Shown: positions 26,001 through 35,499 of the stretch, one piece after another
Position numbering within the stretch: position 1 is the first letter of the stretch
Layout of the letters: the number at the start of each line of letters is the position of its first letter
NCBI GenBank assembly: GCA_963971405.1
Contig: OZ020489.1
Coordinates: 20,920,290 to 20,984,289 of the forward strand
Origin: Psococerastis gibbosa
Taxonomy: Eukaryota; Arthropoda; Insecta; Psocodea; Psocidae
Reading direction: 5' to 3'
DNA: 64,000 nt
Notes under the pieces: model-generated
Seen by the model: the letters and a program-made list of their open reading frames with translations, nothing else
Database searches by the model: none
Told to the model about the DNA's origin: nothing
Made by a program: the position numbers and the translations under genes

Positions 26001-29000
26001 TTCCGTGGCCAGCCTCCGTGTAGTGCCACTGAATTTTGTGGGCTTTTAGTGAAGGTCCCAGGTATTTGCCAACCAGAGAAAACATCTTGCGGTTCCTGTA
26101 CTGTGTCGTTGGCCCGTCGCTGACGAAGTGTACACATGATATACTAGACAAACCAAGCAGGAAGTCAATAATTGGCCTGAGGTGCGCGCATATGGCTGCT
26201 GGGTCGTGGCGAACATTGTCACTAATAGTGGCAAATGATTTATGCAGTAGTGAGCCATTGCTGTCAGTTCGATAATAAATAACTACAGTGTGCAACGATA
26301 TTTGTTCCTTTGAACCACCAAAGTGGGCACTTTGCACTTCCCTTGTGTAGGCAGATGTATAATTTTCGGAAAAGTCCATGTGGACTATTGCCGAATCACT
26401 CGTCAGTTCTGCTTTAATTCTGTCGATCGCAGCTCTCTGGTGCTCCATTTTTCTTACATGTCCTACAAAGGTTGGCCACAAGGCAAAAAAGATATTCACA
26501 AGCTCTAACAGTGTGCATACTTTTTCTTCTTTTACTGTTTTTTTGCACAGCTTTTCCTTCCCTTTTGAAACAATAGGAACTGTTTTCGTCCCCCAGTAGT
26601 GGTACACAATCTCACTACTACCATTAAACTCTTCAATATCAATTGATTTATGTTTGCAATTGCTGCAAGTTCGTGCTAGGCAAGGGGACGACTTATTTTG
26701 TTCACTGCAAATTATGGCATTAATCACATCGTAGGTAGAACGTTGCGCAATCACCTTATGCTGATGCAATTTGCTTATCACTAAGTTCATATTCTCATGT
26801 GTTATACAAAGACATGTTTTTTTGCCGAAGTCATGGGGGACAATCCAGAATGGTTTCAGCTTGCAGAAAGTCGCATAGCAAACTTTGACATTCGGATGCA
26901 ACAACTTGAATTTTTTAAACAAAGTTAGAAGTGTATCATTCAATACACGTCTTTGTTTCTTTTCACCCTTCAGAGATTTAAATTCTTTTTTTCCAGCACA
27001 TTGCGTGCTAAACTCATCTCTCTCCAAAAACATTCTTATCTTTTCTCTCAAATTCTTTGATTTGGTTTTAGCCATTTGATCTTCTTGCAGTTTTTTCTTT
27101 CGCAATACAGAAGGCGCTATTCGTCCCAAAAATGACCTGAAGTGATACTTCTCAATAATTTTACCACTAAGGAGCTCCAGAAATGATTTTTTCTTTTTAT
27201 AAGACAGGGTCTTTGTGTAGTTGGTTGCGATTTGCGCTTTTAAGGCTTCATTGAACAGTAGCTCTCGCTTTGCCTTTTTATTCCTATCAGCAAGAGGAAG
27301 CATTTGGTCCACAACTTTTCGTGGCGACGGTTCACCATGTCCTTTTTTGTCAATTCGATGGCACCTCATTTTGTATTTGTCTCGACTGGCTTTCATCTTC
27401 TCTAACTTTAGTTCCAACTCTTTAATTTTCATGTCTTTAATCTCTCTGCATGTTCGACTTCTTTTTTTGCCGCTTCTTTTTTGATGACTCTCAGGATTTG
27501 GAGAAGCCAATGGTGGAGTTCGAGGGGGTGAATATGCCATTATTTGTTCACCTAACCTGAGAGGTTCCTTTCTCTGTTTGCGAAGTCTTTGAGCTTTCTT
27601 CTTCCATGTCTTCCTCACTTTTCTTATTTCTCTTTCAGACAAGTCCTTGGCAAGTTTAATTTTGCCCTCGTTCACGCGTTTATGATATCTAAGTCTTTCA
27701 GCTTTCTTCATTTCTGCATGAAGCTGTGGATTTAGCTTAATTTCTTCCCTTTTCTTTTTCATTCTTACTCGATTTTTCTCCCTCAGCTTTCTTAAATCTT
27801 CTGCAGTTCTTTTTACTTTCATATCAGTACAGTATCTGAAATAATAAAACATAGAATCGTTAATTGCGACGTGCTCACGGAGCATTATTCTAGTCTTCAA
27901 CCCCTCCACGGTGCCTTTACTGTCCCCTCCGTGCAACTACATTTAGAACGGAGGGGACAAATCTTATTTGTTAATTTTTTCATGGCAATAGCTTTTAGGT
28001 TAGAATACTCAGCCGCAAGAATTGAGATTAACTACTAACCTTGACTAGTTTAAAAAACAAAAATGTATACATTTTTAATAATATAAATTATTTTAAACAT
28101 GCACAAAGGGGACGAATCATGTGAAACGAAATAATTATAAAATATTTACCTGATTAAAAATCGGCTTCTAAAATACTCACACAATGAAAACACAATGGCT
28201 GCCAACAAAACAGAAATAAACCTGTCTACTGCCACGTCCAACGTGGCAAAAGATCAATTTCCGGCCAAAATAAAAATTAAAATTGGCGCGGAAAATGGCT
28301 TGCACGGAGGGGACGAAACTTGTGTAACATGAATTCCACAGATGTTTTTGAAATGTCACAATTTTTTTCTTCAGTATAAGGGCCAAACAATGCATTTCTT
28401 AGCATGTTTCTTCACTGTTTATAATAAAATAAATGTTTTAGACATTTATTAAAAGAACTGATGTTTAGTCAATTGGACCGGGATGGAGTGAGTAACGCGC
28501 ACGGAGGGGACATTTTGAAGCCGTTTTGAACAATCTGTAGAAAATAAAACAAAAATTAACACGAAATTTTTGTGATATTATGAAGTTTTCATTTCCTTCT
28601 TGATGATAACCATAACATTATAATTAAAATGACATTAATTTAAAAAAAAAATACTAGTAACAGAAAACTGACACTTTTTTTAGAATGACCCAAATGTAAG
28701 GCCAGCACCACGCACCGCCAAGTCTGAGTGACTTCGCCTACCTAGAAATCTCCTGAATGAACGGAGAGTGGCGAGAAATGCCACGTACTCCCCTAAATTT
28801 CTTCCATCTTCAACCATCTCTTAGAGAAAACTTTCTACACAGTCACTGAGGCACTAGCACAATGATAAAACTACCTGATTATGACGATTTTACTTTGTAG
28901 GCCTACCTTCTTGTTGATTACTTGATTGTATAATGTAACAGAATAATATAATTATTTATTTATGCCTAAATTAAGTAAACATAATTTTTGTTCTAAAACA

Positions 29001-32000
29001 AAAAGTCATTATTTACTTACTGTATTTGGTTATCTCTTACCAACAAAACCATACGACGTCTCTTCATTGTTCATAAAATATTTCTTAACTATAAGGCCTG
29101 GTACACCGTATGCGCACCCACACAGGAAGTTAACTCAGTTACACCTCCAACCACCTGAAGCCACCAAAATAGGTAAAGCCAATTGCCTGTAAAACAGGGC
29201 AAAAACGAAGTACTCAACGGATCCAGACCTTCAATGAGAGCTCAAGCACATCAGAAGGGACCTTCAAGCTCATGGCTTTCTCAAGAAGATAGTTGATAAA
29301 TTAATGAAACCAAAAATTTCACGCCCACCAACCCAACCACTAGAAAAGCCCAAGGCCACCGTCTTCCTGCCACGTATATCTGGTTTCTCCAAAAAGAGTA
29401 GGAAGATCGGTCAAAAAGTCAATATCTGAACAGCAGAAAGAGTTCAGGAACACAAACGGTGCGTTAGACTAGGAGAAACAGAGAAATCCCATTTAGCAGA
29501 CCATGCCTGGACTGAAGACCATAAAATCAAATGGGACAAAGCAAGGGGCCATTCTTAGGGAGACAGGTTTCAAGCAGAGGAAGCTGAAAGAAGCAATAGT
29601 CATGGCCCTGAATACTGATCCCATAAGCCAGCCCAGCATGACATTTGACACGATAGCTATTGGTTAGGGAAAAAGTGAACTTCAAGAAGTTTCAAACTAG
29701 TATACTCTAGCGAGAGCCGTGGGTGAGTGGTTAGAGAGCTTGCGTTTCAATCGGGGGAACGGTGTTTCGAATCCTCTAGATCGGATTTACTCAATAATTC
29801 AGAGTGGAATATTAGAGCGATGAGTCAATCGTCTAGAAACCAGTAGTCCGAATCAGGACGAAGCCATCAGTCCTTAGGACTAAGCCTGATGGTTAAATAA
29901 CTTTCAGACTAATCTAATGACTATTAACACAGCAGTCAATGTAAGTCCAAATAACCCTTTCTTAAATAATATTACAATATTGCCATTAACCTGTAACAAT
30001 AGATTACCCGAGTAGGGGGTTCCCCTCGCCACGCCCAGAACAACGCCAAAAATATTCGTAAGTGCGTTCAGAAATTGACTTTTTTGCACCAACCTATCAC
30101 CAGACCATTTGTTCCCACGACTAAAATCGTCTGTGACTTACCGATCGTCCGTGTGTACTGGGCCTAATAGACGATCATAGAAATTAAATTAACTATAATG
30201 GCCATGACTGAAAATGACATAATATCCCTTACGAGGAACCCGTTAGTAATAAGCGAAAACTATCAAAGATAAGTACCAACTTAAAAAACATCGAAGTCTT
30301 ATACATTGAAGCATAACAAATTGTGTACCTGATGGATCCGGTTCCTGCTTGTCTAAGCTCCTCACGCAGCGAAATTTCGTACATATCTTGTGTAGGATCT
30401 CTAGCCGCCATATTGATAACTGTCTGCAGCCCCGTGATGGGGCTGGCTAGTGCCTACGTGATTATTCTCATGTTGACGTAACGTGCTTTTGTGCAGTGCA
30501 TCACCGTCGCAGTCTCTCCGAGGACGTGGCCAACGCGATATTTCCGCGGGGGACCGCTCCCAGCGATAAGGCACGGCGGCACCAACTGCTGGCCCACAAA
30601 GTGTCGAGTGCCGTGCTCGCCAATCCCAAGTACATCGGCGAGATCATGGTTCAGGTGGATCCCCACTACAAACCAAGGTATGACTTATTTACTCAGAGTT
30701 TGGGGGCTTGGTAAAATGGCCCACCTGATGTAAGGAATCTCGAGCATTATTATTTATCCCGGCTTCGGTCGCAAGGTGGTAGCGTGCTTGTGAGAGTCTT
30801 AATACACCATGCGATTGGAGACGTGTCGTAACTCAACACAGTTAGTGAGGCGACTGAAGAGGTCAATCGGATACATTCATTAAATTGTATGTATGCGATT
30901 AACCTTCTTTTTAAAGTAAATTTTTAGTTCATAACCATACGATTGTGAATTATATATATTATTTTTCATATTTTCAGATCAGGAGAGAAAGGAAGTCGCT
31001 CCAATCCATTTTTAACTTTGTCTCAATTCCGTGGAGTTAAGAAGATTGTTGGCTCAGAGCATGTACGCTTTTTTTACCTATTTTACCCCCTCTCCCCTCA
31101 CTTTGCCTATTTACTTTTACTTGTTTTTTTTTAATTCACTCTGCCCAATACGATGGAGGGTAGTCGTACTGAATCTCTGTATGTTGAGCAGGTTAACCCT
31201 CAACTACGCAGCGTACGTACTGAGATGATCTTTGTTTGAGTTGTACTCGTAAGGGTATTCACGATGTGTTCTAATCCGTTGAGCTGTACCTTTTATCGGA
31301 GATGATGATCTACGTCTGTACATCGTTAGCCTATACATTTTTTTCTTCTCCAGCACATAATATATCATAACATTAAAAAAGTAACATTTAATCGTGAGTG
31401 TTTTTTGTAAACGCCGATTGACTCTGTGACTTTTACTCGTGGATTTTTCAGGTGGCAAGAACAGCAGCCGAGCTGTTCTCATCGTGTTTCGAGCTGCCGT
31501 CCCCGTCGTATGGTCTGACGCCGCCTTGCAGCCCGACGGAGCCCTCCCCCACCACGCCCCCCGCGTCCACATCGTTACCATGTTCCCCCACCATGATACG
31601 GCGGAGGAAGCTCGTCAAGTCACGGACGGTGCCGCTCATGCGCCGCTCTGCCGGCACAGAGGACAGCACCACGACGCCGGCCTTCAGGCGGCGCGGCTCC
31701 TGTGAGAGCGGCTTTTTTAGCTCTGTTGGTGACGACTATAACCTGTTAGGTAAATAGAGTTTTGTGTAATAATACACATAATTCATTATCTACTGCTATG
31801 ATTATTTATTTATAGCTAATCTTGAATTAGTTTTGGAACCTAATTTAACGGAAAACTGTATACTAGTTACATAGTTACAAAGACCAGCTGTTGTGCGTTG
31901 AAAGCCTGAGATAAATATGCATTTATTATTTTCGCATCTGGATCGCTTTGGGCAAGAGTGGTATTAAACGATTAGCTTTATTTCTGTCTTAATTTTGAAT

Positions 32001-35000
32001 TTGCTATGCAGTGTTTAATTAATTATTAATTCTACAAATAACACCTTATGAGGTTCATGGTACGTCAATGAGCGAAATTCTTCAAGTCAAGATTAATTCA
32101 GTAGTAGGTGCTAGTTTCAATATTATTCAAGATAATTTACAGACGACTCATCATCATGAACACTTTGGAGCTAAATACATATGCGATTTGAGGAAAAACC
32201 AAAATCCACAGAAACATTGAATGCCTGACCCTTTCCCTGCTTTAAAGAGCGAATTAAAGACATTTTTAATTCATTTATCAGTGAGAGACTGAAAATACTG
32301 CATTGAGAAAAAAATCAAACATCGTGGATGAGAATTAGAGCATAATCTTGCCCTTGTTATTAGGTGAGTGCGAAATATTTCAGCATGATTCAGACTTTGG
32401 TCGTCTGTGTGCAGAATTACATAGTTTGGCATTAACATCAATGAAATTATGGTCTGACCATTGGAATGAATCCTCAATTAACTGTGTATCCTCCAGTCTA
32501 ATAATATTTGATTTTTTAAATAATATTAGCGGGTTCTTATCAATTTTTGATGGAAAAATGAGGTGAACAAAAAAGGGGTTGAATATGAAAACCAGTGTAT
32601 TTTTCATGTTGATACCACTTCCTTTTTTTACCCCTTGTGTTGAATAACCTTTATCTGATTTAATAATTATATGCTACTAACCGCATTCATTTATAATTGC
32701 AGGCGCAGAAGGGCTTTCGTCGTCTGAACTGCATCCGTCCGTTCGTCCTAAACATACAGACACCTCGTCTGCAACATTGAGTAGTTCCTCGGCCACTAGT
32801 TCCCTTTTCCTTATGGATGATTCCCTATCCACTACTACGGTCTCAAGCCTTCGTTCAGGTAAGTTTGAATACTACTATTATACAATTGTATTGTACACCA
32901 CTTCTATTGACTCTTAAGATTTCTCTCGTGCATTCCAGAAGTTGGAAACAAAATGGGTCCCAGGAGATGGTAGATATGGGCTGTTCAATAATCCGTACAG
33001 TGAACTATTGCACGATCTATTAAAAATCAAGCTTTTATCACGAACGGACCGGTGACTATTACAATGGGGGGGAGGGGGGCTTAAATCCTTAGCATAGGCT
33101 TGAGGCGATCTTATTCTATATCTAGTTGTTTTATGACACTTGTGCATCAATTGCAGGTTCTGGAGACCTGAATGATGTGGACGAACTACGGCATCATCCT
33201 CTTCTGTTCCGTGGGGAGCAAGGTGACGACAGGAGTCCAAGGACTAACTCGCAGCAGATTAGCAAAATAGTCGAATATTTCGAAAGAAAGCAAGGCGGTG
33301 GAAAGTTGGAGGGCCTGGGGAGAAGAAGTAACCTGGACTTCCAGCGGACGGTTGCGAGGTTCGAGGAGGGACACATCCAGTGGGATGGAATGGAGGGAAA
33401 ATTTAGAAAGGTTTTTATTTTTTTATGTTATTATGATTAAATGAAGTATTCAACTGATAGAATAAATTAAGATAGAGCTGAAATTTCATGATATTGTTTG
33501 AATCGAATAAGAGCAAATCGGAATACACCCACTACGCGGTTTTGTGCATAGAAAGAAAGAAAATTGTCTTTATTTTCTGTGTGGGCGAATCTTACAATTA
33601 ACCCATAGTCATTGTACATAGTCGATTTTTACAAGAAATATCGATCGTAGAACCATACAACATAGCCTTTAAATTTGCAGGGATGCTCCTTTACATTTCG
33701 ATACATGACATGTGGCTTTCATTAAGACCAATTGGCCACAGTTCCTGAACTCATACCTCGGACTACCACAATAAACGTTTTTTGTAAAAATCAAATTCAA
33801 TAATTGTGGCCTATCTGTGTTAGAATGAGGTGCACATCACACATCAAGATCCTCAGAGGATTTTTTTTTCCCCTGATATTTTCGACAGCTCTACTACGAT
33901 TGATATTTGATGAGATATTTGATATTTACACTTATAAGGCTTTTCCCCTCAGATTCTCACTTAAGATAGAGCTGGAATATCATGGGCATTGTGACAATAT
34001 CCGCTTTTGTTTGAATCGATCAATGCCATCATTCGACAAAATTATTTTTTGAGTCTTTTATTTGAGCCGTGAAAATGCACATTTTCAGCAAGAGACAATA
34101 AAAGTGTTGTGATTTTCCATTGGGAGTGACTCGCATCAGTCGTGCCTTTTCACAGGGCTGAGTACAACTCGCACTTCTTCACTTCATTTTTACCGTTTTA
34201 CGGCCTAGATGTACTTGTTAGTATGACACAAACCAGCGTTGACAAAAATAAATACTGCCTATATTGCTTAAGAGCAAATCGTATTTCCCAAGAAATATTC
34301 GTTGTAGAGCTAAAACAAATATCATAGACATTTGAAGAAATATTTCTCTACATTTTTGATACATGATATGTGGAACCCCTTCACTAACACTGATTGGCCA
34401 CAATATTCAAAATTGATTTGTACAAAAAATGAATGGTCAGACCTGCTGATAGGCGCTTATTCCACATACGTCAATAGTCAATAGTAAATTTGGTATTGAC
34501 GGAAATTCCAATTTTTCATTGATACACTACATTCCACATGTTTTTTCAACTATTGATTACTTTTCTTCTATTGACACGTCTGCGCCAAATTTTTGAAATT
34601 TGTTTGTATTTGTTTTCTTCGTACGCTTATTATTTTTAATAAAACCTAATAATAGTAGATCTAAAGTAAGATCGACCTTCACCGATCTGTTTAATGGATG
34701 AAAACTGTTTTAAAAACAATCTATTAAAATGTTTGTACTTAACATATTCCATGACGCCATTTTAGTTTGTTTTTGTTTGCAGCGCTTGATTTTACTCTAT
34801 GGTCATTCATCAATTTTAACAATGGCATAGAGTAAAATTGAAATGTCCGTCAATACCATATTTACTATTGACGTATGTGGAATAAGCGCCTTATGGAAGT
34901 AATTTGAAAACTGGCCAATCCCTGTTAGTGGCGGCCACGTATCATGCATCAAAATGTAGAGAAATATTACTTCTAATGGCTAATTTTTATGAAATTTGGT

Positions 35001-35388
35001 TTCGCACCAAAACGAGTAGCGAGAATTACAATTTACTTTATTTACTCTTCATTTGCTCGGCTCGGACAAGAATCATGAATATATATATAATCTGTTGTCA
35101 TAATTATCATCTGATTCTTTTTAATTTTTGCATTTATAGGCTGGAATGAGATGTAATAAAAAGCCGGCAGTCAGAAAGCTAGAGATGGGGACAACGATGA
35201 CAGACGCTATTCGCAAGTCAAAGATACAATTATTAAGACGAAGTCTAGAGAGAGGCGCGCTACAGGTGCCGGGGCTCCGGCCTCCTACTCCTAATGCTGC
35301 TCCCACACCCAGGGCTTCGCTGCCGACAACGTTAATCATCTGTGAAGGCGCTGTCAAGTCCAAGCTTCCTTTGTTTGATAAAAAGTAG
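16973..35388 (+). CDS. TESK: TESK-family dual-specificity protein kinase, 5'-partial, 12 exons
   Basis: Joined exons: 16973-17094, 19189-19237, 20388-20521, 21698-21799, 23490-23742, 24116-24338, 30497-30677, 30978-31062, 31452-31749, 32703-32858, 33157-33410, 35140-35388. They sum to 2106 nt, 702 codons including the stop, with matching phases at every junction. Visible in order: the ATP-binding lysine (VMVLKMN), HRDLTSKN catalytic loop, GDLGLAAKI, the [10 protein letters not shown] activation/APE segment, [19 protein letters not shown] and the [10 protein letters not shown] insert. This order and the HRDLTSKN loop are typical of TESK kinases, which act on cofilin and actin. The C-terminal ~400 residues are Ser/Pro/Arg-rich and presumably regulatory. 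The glycine-rich loop exon is missing: it is upstream of the window or unrecognised. DLG replaces the usual DFG. The large intron at 24339-30496 hosts an antisense transposase gene. The start is unknown; the stop is TAG. Confidence 0.9.
17231..17394. mobile_element. Family C foldback MITE
   Basis: Arms GTGCCCATTCCACATACGT.. and ..ATATGGAATACCC with internal CGTCAACGAAAAATTGAAAA inverted matches and the GTAGCAGA..TTTTTAGTATGTC core shared with other copies. Confidence 0.65.
17519..18396 (+). repeat. Repeat family A, copy 6 in a TESK intron
   Basis: Full length, TGCTTCCCAATTTATACG.. to ..CTCGGACCGGTTCT, with (TGTC)n and poly-C tracts. Confidence 0.85.
19189..19237 (+). CDS. TESK: TESK exon (49 nt microexon-like)
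   Basis: Acceptor ttgcttgcag and donor GAG|GTGAGA. It encodes [16 protein letters not shown], which aligns with the TESK1 beta-4/beta-5 hinge segment. It starts with one base of the split Lys codon and ends in phase 0. Confidence 0.9.
19977..20361. mobile_element. TTAA-flanked MITE next to a TESK splice acceptor
   Basis: The ends GGGCAAACCGGAGTCGCC and GGCGACTCCGGTTTGCCC, flanked on both sides by TTAA (19973-19976, 20362-20365), with inverted similarity over roughly 135 bp. A TTAA duplication is typical of piggyBac and Kolobok elements. Related fragments are visible near 33690, 34340, 34930 and 38340. Confidence 0.8.
20388..20521 (+). CDS. TESK: TESK exon (hinge to catalytic loop)
   Basis: Acceptor gtcttcag, donor CATAG|GTAAGT. 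It encodes [12 protein letters not shown] and [18 protein letters not shown], ending inside the Arg codon of the HRD motif. A TTAA-flanked MITE ends only 22 nt before the acceptor AG. Confidence 0.92.
20535..20800 (-). repeat. LINE-like remnant (family H), copy 2
   Basis: The minus strand retains an [15 protein letters not shown]-like frame, as in LINE tails. Colinear with 10160-10420. Confidence 0.55.
21698..21799 (+). CDS. TESK: TESK exon (catalytic loop and DLG motif)
   Basis: Acceptor ctttacag, donor AA|GTAAGT. It encodes (R)[15 protein letters not shown] and [14 protein letters not shown]. The metal-binding motif reads DLG, where most TESK proteins have DFG. Confidence 0.92.
21840..22080 (+). 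repeat. Repeat family J, copy 2 in a TESK intron
   Basis: AACTTACACCCGGGAATTAT.., CTCTCCTAGCAGGCGAAATTC and ATGTTGGTACCACAGCAAG, colinear with 655-1085. Confidence 0.55.
22081..23123. other. TESK intron, nothing recognised
   Basis: AT-rich sequence without frames, inverted repeats or family matches that I could identify. Confidence 0.4.
23124..23402. mobile_element. Family B MITE in a TESK intron
   Basis: Diverged inverted ends with the same block order as 15059-15314 (TTGGTCCATTCAAT..GACTACTTC and the inverse). It ends about 90 nt before the exon at 23490. Confidence 0.55.
23490..23742 (+). CDS. TESK: TESK exon (activation segment to C-lobe)
   Basis: Acceptor gcttttcag, donor ACT|GTAAGT. 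It encodes [35 protein letters not shown] and [16 protein letters not shown], ending LAFSCCT. This is very close to the TESK1 segment with VGSPYWMAPE and LPRTEDFGLD. Confidence 0.95.
24116..24338 (+). CDS. TESK: TESK exon (end of kinase domain)
   Basis: Acceptor attattttag. It encodes [19 protein letters not shown], the last kinase helix, then a polar linker. The donor is AAAT|GTAAGA in phase 1. Read through without splicing the frame reaches TAG at 24365, so the donor call matters. The next exon lies 6.2 kb away, beyond an inserted transposon. Confidence 0.88.
24866..24899 (+). repeat. Left subterminal GGAGGGGAC motifs of the 4.0-kb transposon
   Basis: Two close copies: GTGCACGGAGGGGACAATC and then TGGAGGGGACATTATTG. 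Degenerate forms follow at about 25055 (cacggaggagac). Similar copies occur near the other end at about 27917 (inverted), 27949, 28098, 28303 and 28500. Confidence 0.6.
25329..25334 (-). terminator. Poly(A) signal overlapping the transposase stop codon
   Basis: Minus strand reads ATT GAA TAA AAA: the AATAAA hexamer contains the stop codon of the 868-aa ORF. Confidence 0.5.
25330..27936 (-). CDS. DDE-like transposase, TE-encoded (868-aa ORF; likely start at 27822)
   Basis: A single intact ORF. An acceptor (attatttcag) at 27836 lies just upstream of an ATG at 27822, so the mature protein is probably 830 aa and the first 38 codons intronic or UTR. N-terminal ~200 residues: Lys/Arg-rich and helical ([20 protein letters not shown]). 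Candidate acidic residues, numbered from 27822: D483 (VHMDFSENY), D569 ([12 protein letters not shown]), and E603/D612 ([20 protein letters not shown]). A Cys cluster ([14 protein letters not shown]) and a small domain with [20 protein letters not shown] follow. The HGKGA-DG-GG--KR pattern occurs in many uncharacterised invertebrate proteins, to my recollection. The stop TAA overlaps an AATAAA. It is intact, so recently active or under selection. Confidence 0.8.
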   Translation of the reverse strand: MHGGDSKGTVEGLKTRIMLREHVAINDSMFYYFRYCTDMKVKRTAEDLRKLREKNRVRMKKKREEIKLNPQLHAEMKKAERLRYHKRVNEGKIKLAKDLSEREIRKVRKTWKKKAQRLRKQRKEPLRLGEQIMAYSPPRTPPLASPNPESHQKRSGKKRSRTCREIKDMKIKELELKLEKMKASRDKYKMRCHRIDKKGHGEPSPRKVVDQMLPLADRNKKAKRELLFNEALKAQIATNYTKTLSYKKKKSFLELLSGKIIEKYHFRSFLGRIAPSVLRKKKLQEDQMAKTKSKNLREKIRMFLERDEFSTQCAGKKEFKSLKGEKKQRRVLNDTLLTLFKKFKLLHPNVKVCYATFCKLKPFWIVPHDFGKKTCLCITHENMNLVISKLHQHKVIAQRSTYDVINAIICSEQNKSSPCLARTCSNCKHKSIDIEEFNGSSEIVYHYWGTKTVPIVSKGKEKLCKKTVKEEKVCTLLELVNIFFALWPTFVGHVRKMEHQRAAIDRIKAELTSDSAIVHMDFSENYTSAYTREVQSAHFGGSKEQISLHTVVIYYRTDSNGSLLHKSFATISDNVRHDPAAICAHLRPIIDFLLGLSSISCVHFVSDGPTTQYRNRKMFSLVGKYLGPSLKAHKIQWHYTEAGHGKGAPDGIGGTIKRTADRMVALGKGEIINADSLLQVVQDNTEAVRMHKIEANMIEDMDKLFIDIKPFTGTLKVHNLSWDKKQPDVLRARALSCTQCENPVQCKHFFLGQISLMVKPLKVQDVYTDSENEDGHRGILEPHLIEEVGVGDWIIVSYNKSYYAGKVLEKDSEGVQVTCLEKGRKFLKWPIKKDTSFYYWSEIVKKIKEPEQLKRGFLSVPELSGFIE
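29238..29558 (+). pseudogene. Penelope-like element fragment (RT-endonuclease linker region)
   Basis: One frame with an internal TGA at 29427 reads [38 protein letters not shown], then [20 protein letters not shown] and [16 protein letters not shown]. The FLP..GFS and EHKR.VR..E.S.LA.H....H.I.WD patterns match Penelope-like elements. Nested in a TESK intron. Confidence 0.7.
29712..29795 (+). repeat. tRNA-derived SINE-like fragment
   Basis: GTGAGTGGTTAGAGAGCTTG resembles an A box and GTTTCGAATCC a B box, spaced as in tRNA-derived promoters. No complete tRNA fold. Confidence 0.4.
29901..30012 (-). repeat. Repeat family E, copy 2
   Basis: Inverse of the 2208-2312 segment; lies 350 bp downstream of the Penelope-like coding fragment, suggesting it is that element's non-coding end. 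Confidence 0.6.
30497..30677 (+). CDS. TESK: TESK exon ([17 protein letters not shown] tail motif)
   Basis: Acceptor ttttgtgcag, donor CCAAG|GTATGA. It encodes [19 protein letters not shown], followed by SDKARR and [16 protein letters not shown]. The RRSLSE...SDKAR block is the recognisable conserved segment after the kinase domain in this family and supports bridging the large intron. Confidence 0.85.
30761..30890 (+). repeat. SINE-like repeat family F, copy 1
   Basis: GGCTTCGGTCGCAAGGTGGT..GGAGACGTGTCGTAACTCA..GAGGCGACTGAAGAGGTC matches 39442-39592. The GGTGGTAGCRTGC segment is tRNA-like. Confidence 0.65.
30978..31062 (+). CDS. TESK: TESK exon (C-terminal region)
   Basis: Acceptor atattttcag. 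It completes the Arg codon and encodes [19 protein letters not shown] then VKKIVGSEH. The donor CAT|GTACGC is weaker than its neighbours, but phase 0 fits the next exon exactly. Confidence 0.75.
31452..31749 (+). CDS. TESK: TESK exon (Ser/Pro-rich tail)
   Basis: Acceptor gatttttcag, donor TTAG|GTAAAT. It encodes [19 protein letters not shown] then a run of SP/TP sites and an [17 protein letters not shown] basic patch. It is markedly GC-rich compared with the flanking introns, as expected for coding sequence. Confidence 0.85.
32703..32858 (+). CDS. TESK: TESK exon (Ser/Thr-rich tail)
   Basis: Acceptor ataattgcag, donor TTCAG|GTAAGT, both phase 1. It encodes [19 protein letters not shown] and [19 protein letters not shown]. 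It is low complexity and was identified by splice sites and frame rather than homology. Confidence 0.75.
33157..33410 (+). CDS. TESK: TESK exon (charged tail)
   Basis: Acceptor atcaattgcag. It encodes [20 protein letters not shown] then [19 protein letters not shown] and [16 protein letters not shown]. The proposed donor AAG|GTTTTT at 33411 is weak, but it is phase 0 and the next exon begins in phase 0. Confidence 0.7.
33548..33615 (-). repeat. Repeat family K, (TTTC)n-ended, copy 1
   Basis: Minus strand reads TTCGCCCACACAGAAAATAAAG then ACAATTTTCTTTCTTTC, as at 63298-63345. Confidence 0.5.
34450..34892. mobile_element. Family C foldback MITE in the last TESK intron
   Basis: The inverted ends AGGCGCTTATTCCACATACG and CGTATGTGGAATAAGCGCCT are perfect. 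The interior shares an ACTCTATG..CATAGAGTAAAAT block with the copy at 39664. Confidence 0.75.
35140..35388 (+). CDS. TESK: TESK terminal exon
   Basis: Acceptor gcatttatag. It encodes [36 protein letters not shown] and a Pro-rich segment, ending LPLFDKK-TAG. A canonical AATAAA lies about 75 nt downstream. An independent start at the ATG at 35146 is possible but less likely, given the acceptor immediately upstream. Confidence 0.7.
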   Translation, partial: AGMRCNKKPAVRKLEMGTTMTDAIRKSKIQLLRRSLERGALQVPGLRPPTPNAAPTPRASLPTTLIICEGAVKSKLPLFDKK

Positions 35389-35461
35389 CCTTACATCGAG
35401 TTGTAGACTGTTAAAAGGCCTATTTGGCGCTCAGCATGCATCCTTTGACCAAGATCAAGGG

Positions 35462-35467
35462 AATAAA
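35462..35467 (+). terminator. TESK: Poly(A) signal of the TESK transcript
   Basis: Canonical AATAAA about 75 nt after the TAG at 35386-35388. It is the first such hexamer after the stop and marks the probable 3' end of the + strand gene. Confidence 0.7.
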
Positions 35468-35499
35468 AAGTAAAACGTTTTATGAGAACAATTCTTCTT

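Larger units (their letters stand above)
24682..28691 (-). mobile_element. 4.0-kb DNA transposon with 24-bp TIRs in a TESK intron
   Basis: The left end GGGTCATTCTgAAAAAAGTGTC at 24682 and the inverted right end at 28691 match over about 24 bp with one mismatch. The 4-bp flanks AAAT (24678-24681 and 28692-28695) are a plausible target-site duplication. Inside is one long minus-strand gene, antisense to TESK. A motif close to TGCACGGAGGGGAC recurs near both ends. I cannot assign the superfamily. Confidence 0.8.

Noticed and set aside
25941-26599. Plus-strand frames within the 868-aa transposase
   Set aside because: Antisense shadows of the long minus-strand ORF, with no plausible composition.
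29712-29795. Functional tRNA gene
   Set aside because: Box A and box B resemblance only; no acceptor stem or full cloverleaf.
31204-31672. Minus-strand frames of 74-125 aa opposite the TESK tail exon
   Set aside because: GC-rich antisense shadows of a coding exon.
35146-35388. Independent 80-aa gene starting at ATG 35146
   Set aside because: A splice acceptor six bases upstream in the same frame makes it the TESK terminal exon.
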